64,000 bases of DNA from Macrocybe gigantea (lineage: Eukaryota; Basidiomycota; Agaricomycetes; Agaricales; Callistosporiaceae). The DNA is taken from the NCBI GenBank assembly GCA_011319805.1, contig SJRY01000311.1, positions 106,500 to 170,499 on the forward strand, read 5' to 3'. The notes below the pieces were generated by a model. It did not search any database, was not told the origin of the DNA, and saw only the letters and a list, made by a program, of their open reading frames with translations. This document shows positions 46,076-59,132 of this stretch, in pieces. Each line of letters opens with the position of its first letter. Position 1 is the stretch's first letter. The translations under genes were made by a program, and so were the position numbers.

Positions 46076-47453
46076 ATGACCGACATCGATCCACGCAGAC
46101 TCGTTCACGTTCACAAGGAACGCGTTACCGACGTCTCCAGCACAGACTTTCCAGGTCATTATCCAGACGAGGACAATGCTTGGGATCTCTTAAATTTTCA
46201 AAAGGTGCCCGTCCTTTATCCTCCACGCCCGACCTTCTCCAACCTCTGCTCTTGTAAGGGTAGAATCTGAAATTGAAGGTCCAACGACTCTCCAATCGGT
46301 CCATCGAATTCGATCTCGTCGGTGTCGACGCATCGATAGCTAATGCCTTCCGACGCATCTTGATTGCAGAGGTCCATTCCCTCAGTTTATCGTCTTTTGT
46401 GTTGTGTGCCTCATGCCTTCCCCTTCAAGGTGCCATCAGTATGTATCGAGCATGTGTACGTCTGGAACAACACCAGCGTCATCGTAGATGAGGTCCTCGC
46501 CCATAGAATAGGCTTGGTCCCTCTCAATGTCGACCCAGCCTTGCTCGAGATGAAAAAGAGCAAGTATTGTCATTTGTCGTAAGAGCCCTAACCTAAAACT
46601 GACCCACCCTCGAATCCTAATCCGTACAGGCACATCGGATCAGGCGACAGATCGAAACACGATAGTCTTCCAACTAAAACTGCAGTGCGAACGGAATCCA
46701 AATGCTCCAAAAGGCAGCACAAACCCCGCCGAGCTATACATTGATCACGAACTGCTCTCTTCGCAGATCGTGTGGCAACCGGCCGGTGAGCAAGAAGAGG
46801 TCTTTGCATCGAATCCACCTGCGCCGACGAATCCCAACATCGTCTTGGCCAAGCTCAGACCAGGCCAAGGTATTGACATGGAACTTCATGCAGTCAAAGG
46901 CGTCGGCAAAGACCACGCCAAGTTCAGCCCAGTCGGTACGAAGAGCCTGTCTTCTGTTCCGCCCTTTCGGACGTCCCCTAAACAAATTTGACCTCACAGC
47001 CACGGCGTCGTATCGCCTCCTGCCTCACATAAAAATCAAAAAGCCAATTCCGCCAGAACTGGCAGAAAAATTCCAATCATGTTTTTCGCCCGGTGTTATT
47101 CGCATAGACCCTCGTACCAAAGAAGTCAGCGTTGATCAAACAAACGTCCGCAAAGACACTGTCAGCAGAGAAGTTCTCCGGCATCCCGAGTTTGAGGACC
47201 ATGTTGAGTTAAGCCGGATACGAGATCATTTCCTATGTAGGAAGTTTCCGCCCCCTCTTTCGCCTACCGGCTACTCACCTATCGTCAATTAGTCAACATT
47301 GAGTCGGAAGGACCCTATGCGCCTGAGCGTCTGCTGCCGGAAGCCATCAAAGTCATGCGCGAAAAAATTGCCTCGATTCGTTCTGCCGTTGAATCACTCC
47401 TTGAGCAACACGAAGTCGCCGGTGACGGAGACATCCAAATGGGTGATGCATGA
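46076..47453 (+). CDS. RPC40: RNA polymerases I and III subunit AC40
   Basis: Alpha-like assembly subunit shared by Pol I and Pol III. Exon 1 is 46076-46204. Further exons give [65 protein letters not shown] (the alpha-motif region), [72 protein letters not shown], and the C-terminal FNIESEGPYAPERLLPEAIKVMREK. One base seems lost in the A run at 46553-46557: with six A the exon ends LEMKKEQ and joins ATDRNTIVF by an acceptor at ATCAG. Confidence 0.93.
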
Positions 47454-47840
47454 GCTCCGATTTGGCTTTTGAAAGGATGCGTTCAAGGGAAGAAGAGTTA
47501 TTCTCTGACAAATTCCCCTTTTTGTTTTCTGTGCATTCCACATGGTCGCTGCGCCACGCAATAGTCCCACCAAATTCAGGGCAATCCGCACAGGTTGGCT
47601 AAGGCGTGCAACTTCCCGACTAAGCAAGATAAGCCGTACATCCTCCATATGTCCAGGTGCACGTAGATAAATCTAGAATGCTAGGATGATTGTTCCGTTT
47701 TCAAATTCCAGGGTACACTACTCATTATACACAAGAAGTTACATAAATTATGCTTCCTTGTCATTACCTGAATTACGAGGTCCAACCCATGCGATTAAGA
47801 AGTAGCATTGTTTAGCAGGCCTTGACGTGTAAAACAACGT
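47454..47840. other. Convergent intergenic spacer
   Basis: About 390 bp between the AC40 stop and the stop of the short-chain dehydrogenase. No further gene seen. Confidence 0.6.
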
Positions 47841-49113
47841 TCAGTAACTGCTGGGCACCGTCCCGATGCGTCCCCCATCGACGAGCCAGACTGCGCCGTT
47901 CACGTATGCGCCGGCGCGGCTAGCCAGAAACAGAATTGTTCCAGCCATGTCCTAATGGTGCATGCTCTGATCACACGTTTCATACCAACATGGGAAACAC
48001 ACACCTCCTCTGTCCCCGTGCGCCGGAGCGGCGTTGAGCTGGCCAACGCGCTCGGGTCAAGCTTAAAGTGCGGGACCGGGCTCAGAGTCATTTCTAGAGT
48101 GAAACAATTGAGCACTGAATCCCTCTCGCGAGGACCGTATGGAGACTGACCGCTAGGCCACACGCCGGGCGCCAAGACATTGCTGCGAATTCCCCAGGGC
48201 GCCAATAAGTTAGCCAGGAGTTTTCCGAGATGCGTGCATGCGCTTTTAGAAAGCGTGTAAGAAGGCGAAAGAATTTTGGAATCCAGTCTGAAGGATCCTG
48301 ACGATGAAACAGATAAGACCTGAGAAGCATGGTAAGGTGGCCCGATGGCCGATCGCGATGCGAGGCCGGATGGAAGTTCGTGACGAAGTTTCCGTATGTT
48401 TCCCTGGTGTAGAAGGTCCAGGAACGCGACGGTTGTGTAATAGACCGCTGTGACATTCGTAGCAAACGTGTCCGCGAAATCCTCGGGCGAGCCTGTGTCC
48501 CACAACGCGTCTTGGAACGCTTTGATCGAAGGAACGCACGGGCTACCCGGCGGCGAAGCAGGTGGAGACGGTGGGCTTGTCACTCGACACGAGTCCTCGC
48601 TCGTGGGTGACGGTAATGGATGGGGATATAGATTTCGCGCAATGCCCGCGTTATTGATCAACATGTCGATGTACCCGTGACGGTCCCGGATCGTGTCGAC
48701 GAGAGCAAGCAGGCTCTGTCGGTTCGTAACATCACATTGAATAGGAATGAGCCTTCCAAATTTCTAAGGAGACACGATGGATTCAGCATATGCAAAACAC
48801 AAACAATCCGAGCCGTACGTTATTCTCTCGTGCTGCTCGCTCGAGCACCTCATGCCTGCGGCCAACGATATATACCGTGGCTCCGTTGTTTTCGAGCGCC
48901 GTAGCCATCATGAGACCGATACCTATCCAGACGTCGTTTAACCGACTTGGCAATTGCTTCCCCGGCTCGCTGTCGCTTACCAGTGGCTCCTCCAGTAATG
49001 ACTATGATCATGCCTTCGACGTCAAAGAGATTCGCAGGACGAAAGCGGCCCACATGGGCAGATGCATCGTCAGACTGGAAGAGTCCGGTAGACATCAGAG
49101 AAGGGGTATTCAT
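47841..49113 (-). CDS. Short-chain dehydrogenase/reductase
   Basis: Rossmann-fold NAD(P)-dependent oxidoreductase. Start 49113 (MNTPSLMSTGLFQSDDASAHVGRFRPANLFDVEG), then the cofactor motif MIIVITGGATGIGLMMATAL, IQCDVTN, MLINNAGIARNLYP, and the catalytic YTLSK (Tyr-x3-Lys) in SPSYTLSKSACTHLGKLLANLLAPWGIRSNVLAPGVWPS. The end reads FLASRAGAYVNGAVWLVDGGRIGTVPSSY. A Ser/Pro-rich insertion follows NNAG (TSEDSCRVTSPPSPPASPPGSP), as in some fungal SDRs. Several introns. The substrate cannot be told from sequence. Confidence 0.87.
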
Positions 49114-50591
49114 CGTCGCAAAAGACGATACAGGATGCCAGACCGGAAATGTGAGTGGCCGGACGACCAACTGTCTTCCAGAAAGAAGGCACCAGGACCT
49201 GGGGATAAAAAGGCGGGAGGGGATAGCAATATCCCGTTCATTCAAGGTGAGCCATGATTCTTATAGAATATGCAAGGTACGCCCAAAGCTTGCAAATAAA
49301 CCCTTCAGGACTGATGGGATATTCCGCCGGCGAACGGTGACGATTCGGCGACTAGTCCAGGCGACGAATATATGTCAGGCGCCCCTCTTCATTAACCCAT
49401 TCCTTCACCTTCATCCAATCGAAACCACCCGTTCTTGTAATTGTTCAGGGGCGATGTCCTCGCGGAGTATTTCACTCTCCATTCTGGTAGAATGATTGGG
49501 GCTAGTGCAGCCTAAGCTAGCATGATCGCAAAGGAACGGACCGCAGCGGGTGTTCAAGACCAGATCAAACTCTCAATTGTGCCTCACAGGGCACCACAGT
49601 CACTCCTGAAGCTCAAAGCTGATCTGACATCTTCACAATCTCCCGCACACGTGTTAGTTCGACGATCTTCCATAACGAAGAACTCTCAGAAACGGATTGC
49701 TCCCCTCCCAAGCACGATACGCAGGCCAATTTCGAACCTCGTCGCTATATTTATCCTCTGGGGAGTGCTAGGGGTCCGGCCCTGGCGCACGCTGCAGACG
49801 ACGCCCATCTTTGCGCCATTCTACACCGGACCTGGCCGGCGTTCGGGCGGTGGCCGCCACATCTCATGAAACCATTGATTCCGTCTTGTTAATCGTCGCT
49901 GGGTGTTATGATACGTGACTGAGCTTTGCACCACGTCGGGCACATGACCGCTTGATGATGAGATCATCTGCTTCAATCCGGTAACTCAAAAACTCTTGCA
50001 CCAGTCAGCCACTATCAAATGCCTTTTGTTACTCGGGTAAGGTGCCGAGATCGACGGAAGCAGAGCAATGACCACTCAACCCGGACTTTGCCATCCTCGT
50101 GCAGGTGGCGGGGGACCTCTGACTCTCATGCAGGCATCATATCCTAGTCTGCGTTCTCAGGACGAGAATGCCCTTCAAAAAGTAAATAATATTGCCTTAA
50201 AAATCGTCTCAAAAGGCTATTGGTCCAGCAACCTATCACATATCTCCATGGTGATCTTCAATAGATATTCGACATAACCACACACCAAGATGGATAAGCC
50301 ACCACATCATGATAATGCACAGCCTCTCAATCTCCAACAGCATCTGTATGAATGCCTCATTGCTTGCCTGCCTTGAAGAAGATCCTTTGCGATCCAGGGT
50401 CCAAACACGTTTATTAGCTTCGTCTCGTCCATGATGTGAACGGCAGATGGCAACCATCGTCCAGGTCCTTGGACGAGTTGTGTCCATATGCTTTACTATC
50501 ACGACGTTTGTCAGCTGTGACTTAATGACGGGACCATGATAATCCGTTATCTGCTGTTCTTGGTCCTCGAAAAAAAAAAGTTGACTGCCCG
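49114..50591. other. Intergenic region, no gene recognised
   Basis: About 1.5 kb between the SDR start and the stop of the 2OG oxygenase. The longest frame (49522-49869, 115 codons) has no recognisable domain and no codon or splice support. Confidence 0.45.
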
Positions 50592-52255
50592 CTACGAAGG
50601 TCTGTATGTCGCTTCCAACCGAGACTTGACATATTCTCCGGCAGTGATAACCTCATATTTCGCGGGTTCACCCGGCGAGATGCACGTAGGTATAGGCTTG
50701 TCAGGATGTAAGCATCCGTCTTTGCGTTCGAAAAAGGCAAAATTACCGTTAGCAAAACATCATAATCAGTACCGAAAAATAGCGGCATGGAATACCGCTC
50801 AAGGCCGGAAACATTGATAGCCCGGTGTATTGTGGACTTGAAGACGTCATCTGCCGGAAGTGAAGCCGATTGTGAACCAAGCAGCCTCGTCAAGTGACAC
50901 GGAAAACATACTCGTCCATCGGGCGAATTGATCCCCTAAGCTGGAGTCGGAAATTTGCCAGTTCCATTCAGCATCTTCCCTTTCCTATTGCGACGAGAGA
51001 CTTACTTGATCACCAGGGTATCTGGGATGTGCACCGCATCTATCCATTTCCCAGCAGTGTTCCGGACTTGAAGTCCTCCAGCGCTATCTTGCCAGAGGAT
51101 AGTAAAGCACTGCAGGGTTTGGTTAAATGCATTTCCTCATGGGCGAAAAAAAGGGAGTGTCCAACCTCATAGCTATCAAACCTTCAGCGGCAAGGGAGGC
51201 GATAAGCTAGCCTAGAAAGCGTACTCGGTATGAGCACCAATACCGATCTGTGCAAGTTCGGTTCCTGTGCTCCTTGGATTTTGCGGAGGATAATGAAGAA
51301 CGCGCATTATTGCAGCGGCATTAGCAATCTGAGGGGTGGCGTCAGCGTTCAGGCTGTGCGTGTCCAGGGAATGACAACTGTTTAGACCTTGTTCTCGAAG
51401 AAATTTTCTGGAAGGTCAAGCGCAAGCGCGAAAAGCGGGAAGAGCAATCGACCCAATCGAATGGCCTCATGGCTGAAGATGGCAAAAGTCAAGGCCCGGG
51501 ACCTGAAAGGAAGTGAATGGGCCGCGCACTAGTATCTCAGGACTGATTCCCGAAAGCCAGGGAGATCAGACGGCCACACGTTTTGCCCCGACATGGCACC
51601 GTCATACGTCGTTGAGGCGTTATCCGCTTCTTCTGATGGCCTGGGGACCTCTGACTCCCACCCTAGATCGAAACCCTCATGCAAGTCTCCATGGCCTGTC
51701 GGATCTGTGTTCTCTTGGAGCAAAGCAGTATAGCCCTTGAAATTAGGGGTTTTCCTGACGTCAAGCTAAATGAAGGCCCGTGAGCAAAACCGATTTGTAG
51801 CCAGAAAGCCACAGACTTGGAGCTTTGAAGGAAGCGGAAGAGCGAAGAAGCGTTTCCCGGCTTGAACAGCGTCACGAATACAGTCCTCGGGAATCCCATG
51901 GTTGCTAACTTTATCGTCCGTTCGAATGCAGTCGAGCTGACGCTGTCATACGAACTTGCCGGCTTACCATAGAAGAATCCCACCTGAACGCTAGCCTCAG
52001 CATTCCGAGTGTAGCCTCCTGTCCATAAGAAAACTCACGTTCATGCAGGCATCTCGGACCAGCTTGGCCAGCTTTCTGCGTTTCGCAGGGTCTGTGCTGC
52101 GGGCATCTTGAAAGTCGCTGATGCATGCATCCTCAGATCGACACTCTCTACAACTCGAATCGCAAAACAAACATGACCGGGATTTCTTCAAATGTCTCGC
52201 GAGCAAGAGGCGCTAGCAAGCTCGTAGCCTCTTCGTCAGTCGATACTGTTTCCAT
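50592..52255 (-). CDS. 2-oxoglutarate/Fe(II)-dependent oxygenase, isopenicillin N synthase-like
   Basis: The start ([35 protein letters not shown]) follows the N-terminal DIOX_N pattern, then [16 protein letters not shown]...[91 protein letters not shown] and [10 protein letters not shown]. The iron-binding region reads IGIGAHTEY, where HTD is usual, then [33 protein letters not shown]. The distal His is in [29 protein letters not shown]. It ends [15 protein letters not shown]. At least seven exons. The junction after HTEY has no good splice donor, so the gene may be damaged or the assembly wrong there. Substrate unknown. Confidence 0.78.
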
Positions 52256-52329
52256 TGCGGAAATTCGAAGTGATCAGCTTGGCTTGGATGTCAGTTATGT
52301 CGTGGTTCTAATTATGTAAAGCATGGCAA

Positions 52330-52810
52330 GGGTGTTTGACGGCCGGACTATGACGGTTTCGCCCGTGCGAAGGGGCTCATCAGAGGGCTTAACCGCTGCC
52401 CTAACCGTCTGTGTGAATCTTTAAGGTACTACCTATTTTTGGGTGTATCCAATGGAGTCCGGACTCGGGCCACTGCCGACCGCTGCGGAGTCCTTGACCA
52501 CTGGAGATAGGCGTATAGTGTGGGGAGCGGTCTCTATTGGGTGGGATGCCACCTATCCCAGTGCCCGACAGACACTGAGTGTGAGCGTGTAAGCCCGACA
52601 CCGACCGACGGCCTGCCCAGCAGCCAGCCAAGCAGGACTTTTTGCGTACCAAGATCTGTGCGCAGGGCGTAGAGCCCCAAGCAGCACAGTGTCAGTCGGT
52701 TGTCTCCGAAGATAGGGCCGAAAGACGCAAAGTGCTACATCTTGGGGAGTCGAACCCAAGATCGATCTTAAGCACTAAGTCAATCACTACGATTCCAAAC
52801 CGAACCCAAG
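52330..52810 (-). repeat. Candidate tRNA-derived short interspersed element
   Basis: On the minus strand an exact RNA polymerase III B-box (GGTTCGACTCC, about 52744-52754) lies about 41 bases after a loose A-box (TGGAATCGTAGTG). It is followed by about 400 bp of GC-rich non-coding sequence. The region does not fold as an intact tRNA and contains no coding exon. No target duplication or second copy was found in the window, so the assignment is tentative. Confidence 0.3.
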
Positions 52811-52891
52811 CTCGACTCTCAAATGCAAGGCCCTAAGCATTTAAATGACCAGCGTCTAGCATGTTGATATAGCGGTTAATACGGGTATCAG

Positions 52892-54377
52892 TCAAACGAC
52901 AGCGGAAACGTCAATCGTCATATCACCGTCCTTCCGGACGGCCACGCCCTTCTCAGTGACGATGGCCGTTATTAGTTCGGCCGGGGTAACATCGAAACTC
53001 GGATTATAGATCCCTTCGAGGCCAGGAGGCGTCAGCATCACGACAGCTTGCTTATGGTCACCCTCATCTGGGTGAAGCGCTCCGCGGACAAGGCAGGCTT
53101 CCAAGGGTGGCCGATGTTCAATCGGAATGCTTTAAAAAAGAAACAGCAGCACGATGAGTAGAATCTCCGGAAATAAGTGCACCTTGCATACCTAGACCCG
53201 TCCGCGATCTCGAGATCGACGGTGCTTATGGGCGCGACCACGATGAAGGGTATCTTGTGACGTGCCGCGATGACAGCGGCATTATAGGTTCCAATCTACA
53301 ACAGAGATAAGCTCTCCTGCGCTCGCTGCGATGCATTGAGAGAACTACGGGCCTTGTTTGCTGTGTCCCCATTTTTGGCTATCCTGTCCGCACCGACGAC
53401 TAGCAGCAAAAAGAGCTCAAACGTCGTTCCACGCGACACGTCGGTCTAGGCACTTACCGACTGCGTGGATCTTATGGTGCTGGAAGAGCGAACCCACCAT
53501 AGTATCGCAGATCATGACAGAAGGAATCTGGAGCGTCTGTAGTTCCAGCGCAGTCAACCTTGATCAGAGCATAAGACTGTATGAATGTAGACAGAAACAT
53601 CCTACTAACCTTGATCCCTGGTGATATGGTGCCGTTTGCGTATAATAAGCCTTTCCAAGCTTTCCAATCTCGTGGAGATATGTGATCATGCCCAAAGCCG
53701 TGCCATACCCCTACCTCTATAGTTAAACAAACCGAGAAAGAAGCGAGCGCGACCGAGAGCGACCCACAGACGTAGCCAAAGAACCCGTATTGCATACCGT
53801 CAAGACGTTCACAGCCGGAGACTCCTGCTCCCCGACCTGCTTCAGGAGCCAATCGCCGCCCCATTTCGACATGGCCTTGTTACGGCCGACGTCCTCGTCC
53901 GCGATAAGCTTGCCCTCATCTATCACGTCCTGCGCCGCAGCGCGCACGTCCTTCCCAGCGACGAGCGCCTTGCTGAGCGTCTCTGCGAGCCGGCGCGTCG
54001 CAGCCCCGAGGTTGACAGCCGTCGGCCGCGCCTTGAAGAGGTGGTCCAAGATCGTCTTGACGTGGCTTTCGAACGCGTATGGCGAGCTCAGAAACTCGGG
54101 TGACGGCGTCGACTCCAGGGCCTCCGTGAGGTGATAGGACAAGGAAAGAGCAGCGAGAGATGCGATCGCTGGCGCTCCCCGTATCTGATTGTTCGCTGGA
54201 TCAGCGAACTAGATGCCAATAAAGCATGAGAGGTACCTTCATCGACTTGATCGCATCGTAGGCCGCGTGTATCGAGTCAATCTCAAGGAAATCTGTGGTA
54301 TGAGGTAGCAAGAGTTGGTTGACTATCTCCAGCTTGCCATTGGACGTCCTGATGGAGGTCAGAGGTGTAATTGTCAT
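52892..54377 (-). CDS. MRI1: Methylthioribose-1-phosphate isomerase
   Basis: Converts methylthioribose-1-phosphate to methylthioribulose-1-phosphate in the methionine salvage pathway; fold related to eIF2B alpha. Start 54377 ([47 protein letters not shown]), then [23 protein letters not shown], the catalytic Cys in [49 protein letters not shown], the catalytic Asp in [43 protein letters not shown] and the C-terminal [24 protein letters not shown]. Four to six exons. The length is normal for the family. Confidence 0.94.
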
Positions 54378-54556
54378 TGCGAATTGGAGTTGCTGATAAG
54401 ATCGCTGTCCGTTCCATATCAAAGTTGCTTATTCTTATTTATTCTAATCCACTCTATTTTACAAGAATCCTATGTTGAGCAGGAAAAAATGTCCATCTAG
54501 TTCCAGTTGAATTTTGAGCATTCCTGAGCTCCATTTTTCGGGTTCCATTAATGCAT

Positions 54557-57500
54557 CTAGTTTGCGAGATCTCTAGCAAAGTGGAAGAAGTCCACGCTCG
54601 ATGCGTTGACACCGTATTTGTAGATCTAAGAAATCAAAGTCAGACAAGTCATTCACTACCACGGCATTCCGATACCCACAAAGTGAGAAGCGACCCAGCT
54701 CGAGAACAGCGCACGTTGGTACGATTCCGGCAGTCTCTGGAGCAAAATATTGAGCCCGATCTTGTTGACAAGCGTGGCCGGGATGGCGCGTCTCATCACA
54801 CCCTTCCGACTCGGCAAGTCATCAAAGAGGTCGGACGCCTCCAGCTCCGCTTGAAGTGTGTTGAGCGTCGACGAGAGCTCATCAGAGATCGTCGTACGTG
54901 CTTTCGTGCCGTCGAGGCGAGCATGCTCGCGCCAGATGCACTGGAACTCGGCCGCAGCGTTCTCGGCGATCTTGTCTTGGACATCCTTGACATAGCTGTT
55001 GTAAAACTCGGACGGCTTGCCGTCCTTGAAGATCATCAAGTCGGTGTATTCCTCCGTAGAGAGGGCCAGGCCAGCCAGGACTTCTAGGGAAGAGCTGGTG
55101 ACACCACCTTGACACCAACAATCAGGGGTGCAAGAAAAAGACATCACATCGGAATCACTGACCTTTGTTGGTGCTAGAGTCCTTGAACAGAATCACCTTT
55201 CGCTTCTCAAGATGATACCGTGCTTGTTGCGTGAAGAACAGGTTTGCACCTTCGACAATATACTTGAAATGGGTTTGCCTTCTGCGTCGACAAGAGCGGA
55301 CATGTTCGAGATGTTGACTGCCTCGGGACTGAATTTCATTATCAGAAGATGTAACTATAATCAGAGCACAAGAGGCTCACCGGCCACCGCATGGGACGAG
55401 AGAGATCTGCCTTGAAACGGAGATGCGCGCCATTCCGGAAATCGGTTCCATCCAGCACAATCTCACCGGCTGTCATGAAGTAAATCTATGAAAAAGATAG
55501 AACTTCCGAAATGCGAAGCACGATGCTCACATGGCAGCTTCACATCCTGGTCTTCGACCTTGACGAGGTAACCGTCTTTGCTCAACTTGGATGTGTTGAA
55601 ATGAGACACGGGAACACGGAGTTTCGCGAGGCGGATGAGCTCTTCACGGTCAATGCCAACAGGATCGGCAAGGACACCGCTGCCATCGACGATCGCGACG
55701 GTTTTGTCGCTAGAGAGGAGAATCTCGTCTATAACAAAACATGTTAGAAATCCGGGTTTGACTTGGCTGGGAAAATGATTTACTGGATCCCAGGTCACCA
55801 TCTGGGATTTTAGAAAACCGACAATCAACACCGTTGCCCTTGAGAAGAAACAATTCTCGGCGACTGACCTGGACCGCCCGTCTGTACTTTGGTAATGTCC
55901 TTCTCCCGGAGCCCGAGTTGCTTGTATATGCCGAGAACATACTGACGAATGGACCTGGATGTCATGCCATACGTGTCGTGGGGAATACCACCCAAGAGAG
56001 ACGCGCTCTTTCCAGTGGTGAAGGACTTCCACCATGTCTCGGCTCCGCGTTGTCGGGCGTGCACTGTTTAAAAGTCGATTAAGGTTATGGGAAAAAACCA
56101 GTGTGCAAGAAAACTCACGAGCTGCCCAGTCCATCATGTCGGCGGTACCCTCTGTCATTGTAGCGAAAGATCAACGCCCCGTCGAGGAAAGGGGGTTGGG
56201 GGGTCTACGTACCATCGGGCCCTAAGAACAGCAGCTCGGGTTTGCCATAGAGATCAACCAGGCGCTCCTTGATTCCTGGAGTTCTGGCCAGGAATCAGAG
56301 GTCAATGATGGCCTAGCAATTGTCCGTCAACGGGCTGAAGTCGAATGGAATGATGGCGATACGAACATCGACATATTTTTCGAAGCAACGCGAGGATTTG
56401 CTCCAAGCTGGAAGACCGGTCAGGAATGGGAGGAGCACAAAAGTAGCAGGGGTAACGTACGAAGGAAGGATAGTGCCCTTGGCACCGCCTTCAGGAATAT
56501 CTTTGTTCTTCAAGTTCTGCGTCGAGGCCAATCCGTAGTTCTCGTCAAATCTACGCAATGTTATTAAGACCCGGACATGCCGCTGGAAAATGCATACTTA
56601 CAACATTCGCTGGTTGATGGAGTAGTTCCTACGCCAGTGAGAATGAACAACGTAGACAAACTATAAAATAGAGTAGCCTACTCCTTGTTCCGGGACATGA
56701 TGATCCGAACACCACCACGAGCGACGTCGCGGAAACGGATATGGAAGCCGCGGAAATCATTACCTAGATCGTAGTTAGTAAAGTTTCGGCGAATCAGGAA
56801 GGACATTGGGAACGTACCGATGACAAAGAACATGCCGTATGGTTTCTGAGGGTACTCGATTTCCGGCAAGAATTCGGGCGCGAGGCGGAAGGAAAGGGCG
56901 ACTTTGGTAGGTTGAAGAAGTTCGTCTTAAGGACATGCCTACGAAATGACGTCAGAAGTCACTTGGCAGGGAGGGACGTGGTATATACTTGTTGAAGATA
57001 AGGAAGCTTTCGAGCACTTGGAATTCGTGCTTGTTGGTCACCGTCCGCCTGATCTTGTCATACAGCTCGGCGTCCGACAAAGGTTGAGTTGTCTGCAGAC
57101 GCTGGTATGAGAGGGTGGGCCTGAAAAGCAGCGTCAAGAGCCTGAGCACATTCCCTGCCTCATGTGACATACATCAACTGGGATGCGGTATCATCCGATC
57201 CGGGGTAATGAATCATGGCAAAGTTGACATAGAGAAGTTGAATCTACGAGCATGGATGATCAATAACAAGCCCACAGTTGCAGGTTGAAAGCAAACTTAC
57301 TAATTCGGGGTATGCGTGGATGGCTTGGGCGATGCTCTCGCGAGTAAAGGTCTCTTCACGGAACCTCCGCTTGATGTTATTGAGCACCTCGGCATGAGTG
57401 GCATCATTCTCGTTCAGCACGTTCTTGAGCTGGAGATAAGCTTGGCCCAGACGGTTGCAGAAGTGTTGGGCAAAGATCCATCCGCAATCTAGGAAAATCT

Positions 57501-58907
57501 GTCAAGTCACAGCGAGCTTAACATGGTCAATAACGCACAGGCATAAGTAGCTTCTTGAACGGCATGACTTCCGACAGACTTGGGAAGGAAGTAGGGGTTA
57601 TCGGGCAAACAGAAGAGCAAGGATGCTTCTTTCATGACTTGGAAAATGGAGTGCTCGATCGAGGAGCACTCGCACCAGGAAGCGGATTGAGGTACAGGGA
57701 AATAATTGTGATTCCATTAGAAAATTGCTCTGAGGACCGAAAATTAGCAACCTGATCTCGCTTCCTAACTCGCTGTACTCACCGACATATTTGCGAGCAG
57801 AGTAGAGGGAATAAAAGTGGTAGAGATTAGACAGAGCGCTGAGATGGCAGTTTAATGATTGCGTGTCGGAATTCCGAATTAAACACACCTAAAGAACTTG
57901 CGTGTGCCGCCCATCTTGTATCCGATGACGAGACGGCGTTCTCGGGTGCCTTCGACCTCAAAGACCTCAATGACGGGTCCATGGCGCGTCTCGACGTTCC
58001 ACATGATCTATGATGCGCGGATGAGAACATTGCAGCTGTTCTGATACGAACCTACTCACTCGCTGGTAGATCTCGAGCGTGTTCGGCGTCGCTTTTTCCA
58101 AGAACATCGCGTCGGAGACGGTCCGAATGTCGGTTTTGGCGCCATCGGTCTGCGGGGGCTTGGGCGGGAACTTGCACTTTGTGACAAAGTAGCAACGCAG
58201 CTGCTGGGAGGCTGTCGCCGAGATGGAGCCGGTGGAACGGAAAGTCTCGAGACGGAAGGCCCGCTCGGGGGTCGAGTTGTCCAAGAACTGTTCGTCGATC
58301 CTAAAACGGACATAAGGTTAGCCATGTGTATCGCTTAGATCATGAAAGGGATGATTGATTGTATCGATGGATCGATGGCGGACGCACCTCGTTTCGCAGG
58401 TAGCGCCAGGGCCTTCGGTGGTAGTGAGACCGGGTGCGCTGGTGTGGATGAAGGTTGCGCCGTTATCGTCCACTTTCTCGAGGTCGATGGCGAGCTTGGT
58501 GGGATCGTGCTTGGTGTAAGCGAGGACCTTGGCGCCGTATAGGGCGATGATATGGTCGGAGATGACGTTCCTGGACTCATTCTGGAAGTAGGTATCATCG
58601 ATGCCGAGGTTGCTGTAGAACCAGTTGACTTCGCCGGCCACGAGCTCGTAGGGGATGAAGCCCTGCAAGAGCATTATTTATTGCCATCCGTGGATACGCA
58701 GATCGGAACATATCTCACCGTGGCGGCGACCTCCTGTTGGACGAGGGCGCGCTGCTCTTCCTTGCCCTTGAAGACCGGGGTGGTGTACCCGGGGAGGTTC
58801 TTGACGCGATTGAGGGAAGCGTCGCTGCCGGTGCGCGAGTTGGGCGTAGGGACGGCGAGCTGGTTAGCGTTAGGAGGCGTCGGATCTGTGTTGCTCAATG
58901 TGGACAT
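54557..58907 (-). CDS. GDH2: NAD-specific glutamate dehydrogenase (large type)
   Basis: Oxidatively deaminates glutamate to 2-oxoglutarate in nitrogen catabolism. Start 58907 (MSTLSNTDPTPPNANQLAVPTPNSRTGSDASLNRVKNLPGYTTPVFKGKEEQ). The N-terminal regulatory region includes VAGEVNWFYSNLGIDDTYF and ATFIHTSAPG. The catalytic region includes PYGMFFVIGTF...FRGFHIRFRDVARGGVRIIMSRNKENYSINQRMLFDENYGLASTQNLKNKDIPEGGAKGTILPS, followed by LLFLGPDGTADMMDWAA, SLLGGIPHDTYGMTSRSIRQYV and QVTGGPDGDLGSN-type sequence. The end is IYKYGVNASSVDFFHFARDLAN after an intron at 54612-54668. About twenty exons. Substrate logic links it to the 2-oxoglutarate dehydrogenase at the other end of the window, though distance makes co-regulation unlikely. 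Confidence 0.93.
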
Positions 58908-59132
58908 GATGTGAAGAAGGGAAGAGGAAGAACGTTCTGGACAAGAAGCGCATTTTTTTGGGGGAGGAGTATTGGGCTTTTTATAACGAATTGAGTTACG
59001 TGCTTTCTTACTTTGCCAAGTTCCGTAGTTGAATGACGTTGCACGGAACTTGGATCAAAAATGTGCCATAAAAAGTCATCACCAATACACAGGAAAATAT
59101 TTTTTATACAAAGCAGGGCCCGCCTGGGGCCC

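Noticed and set aside
49522..49869. 115-codon frame in the spacer after the SDR
   Set aside because: No recognisable domain and no supporting exon; could arise by chance.
52740..52800. A tRNA gene near the B-box
   Set aside because: No acceptor stem, D arm or anticodon arm could be paired; kept only as a SINE candidate.
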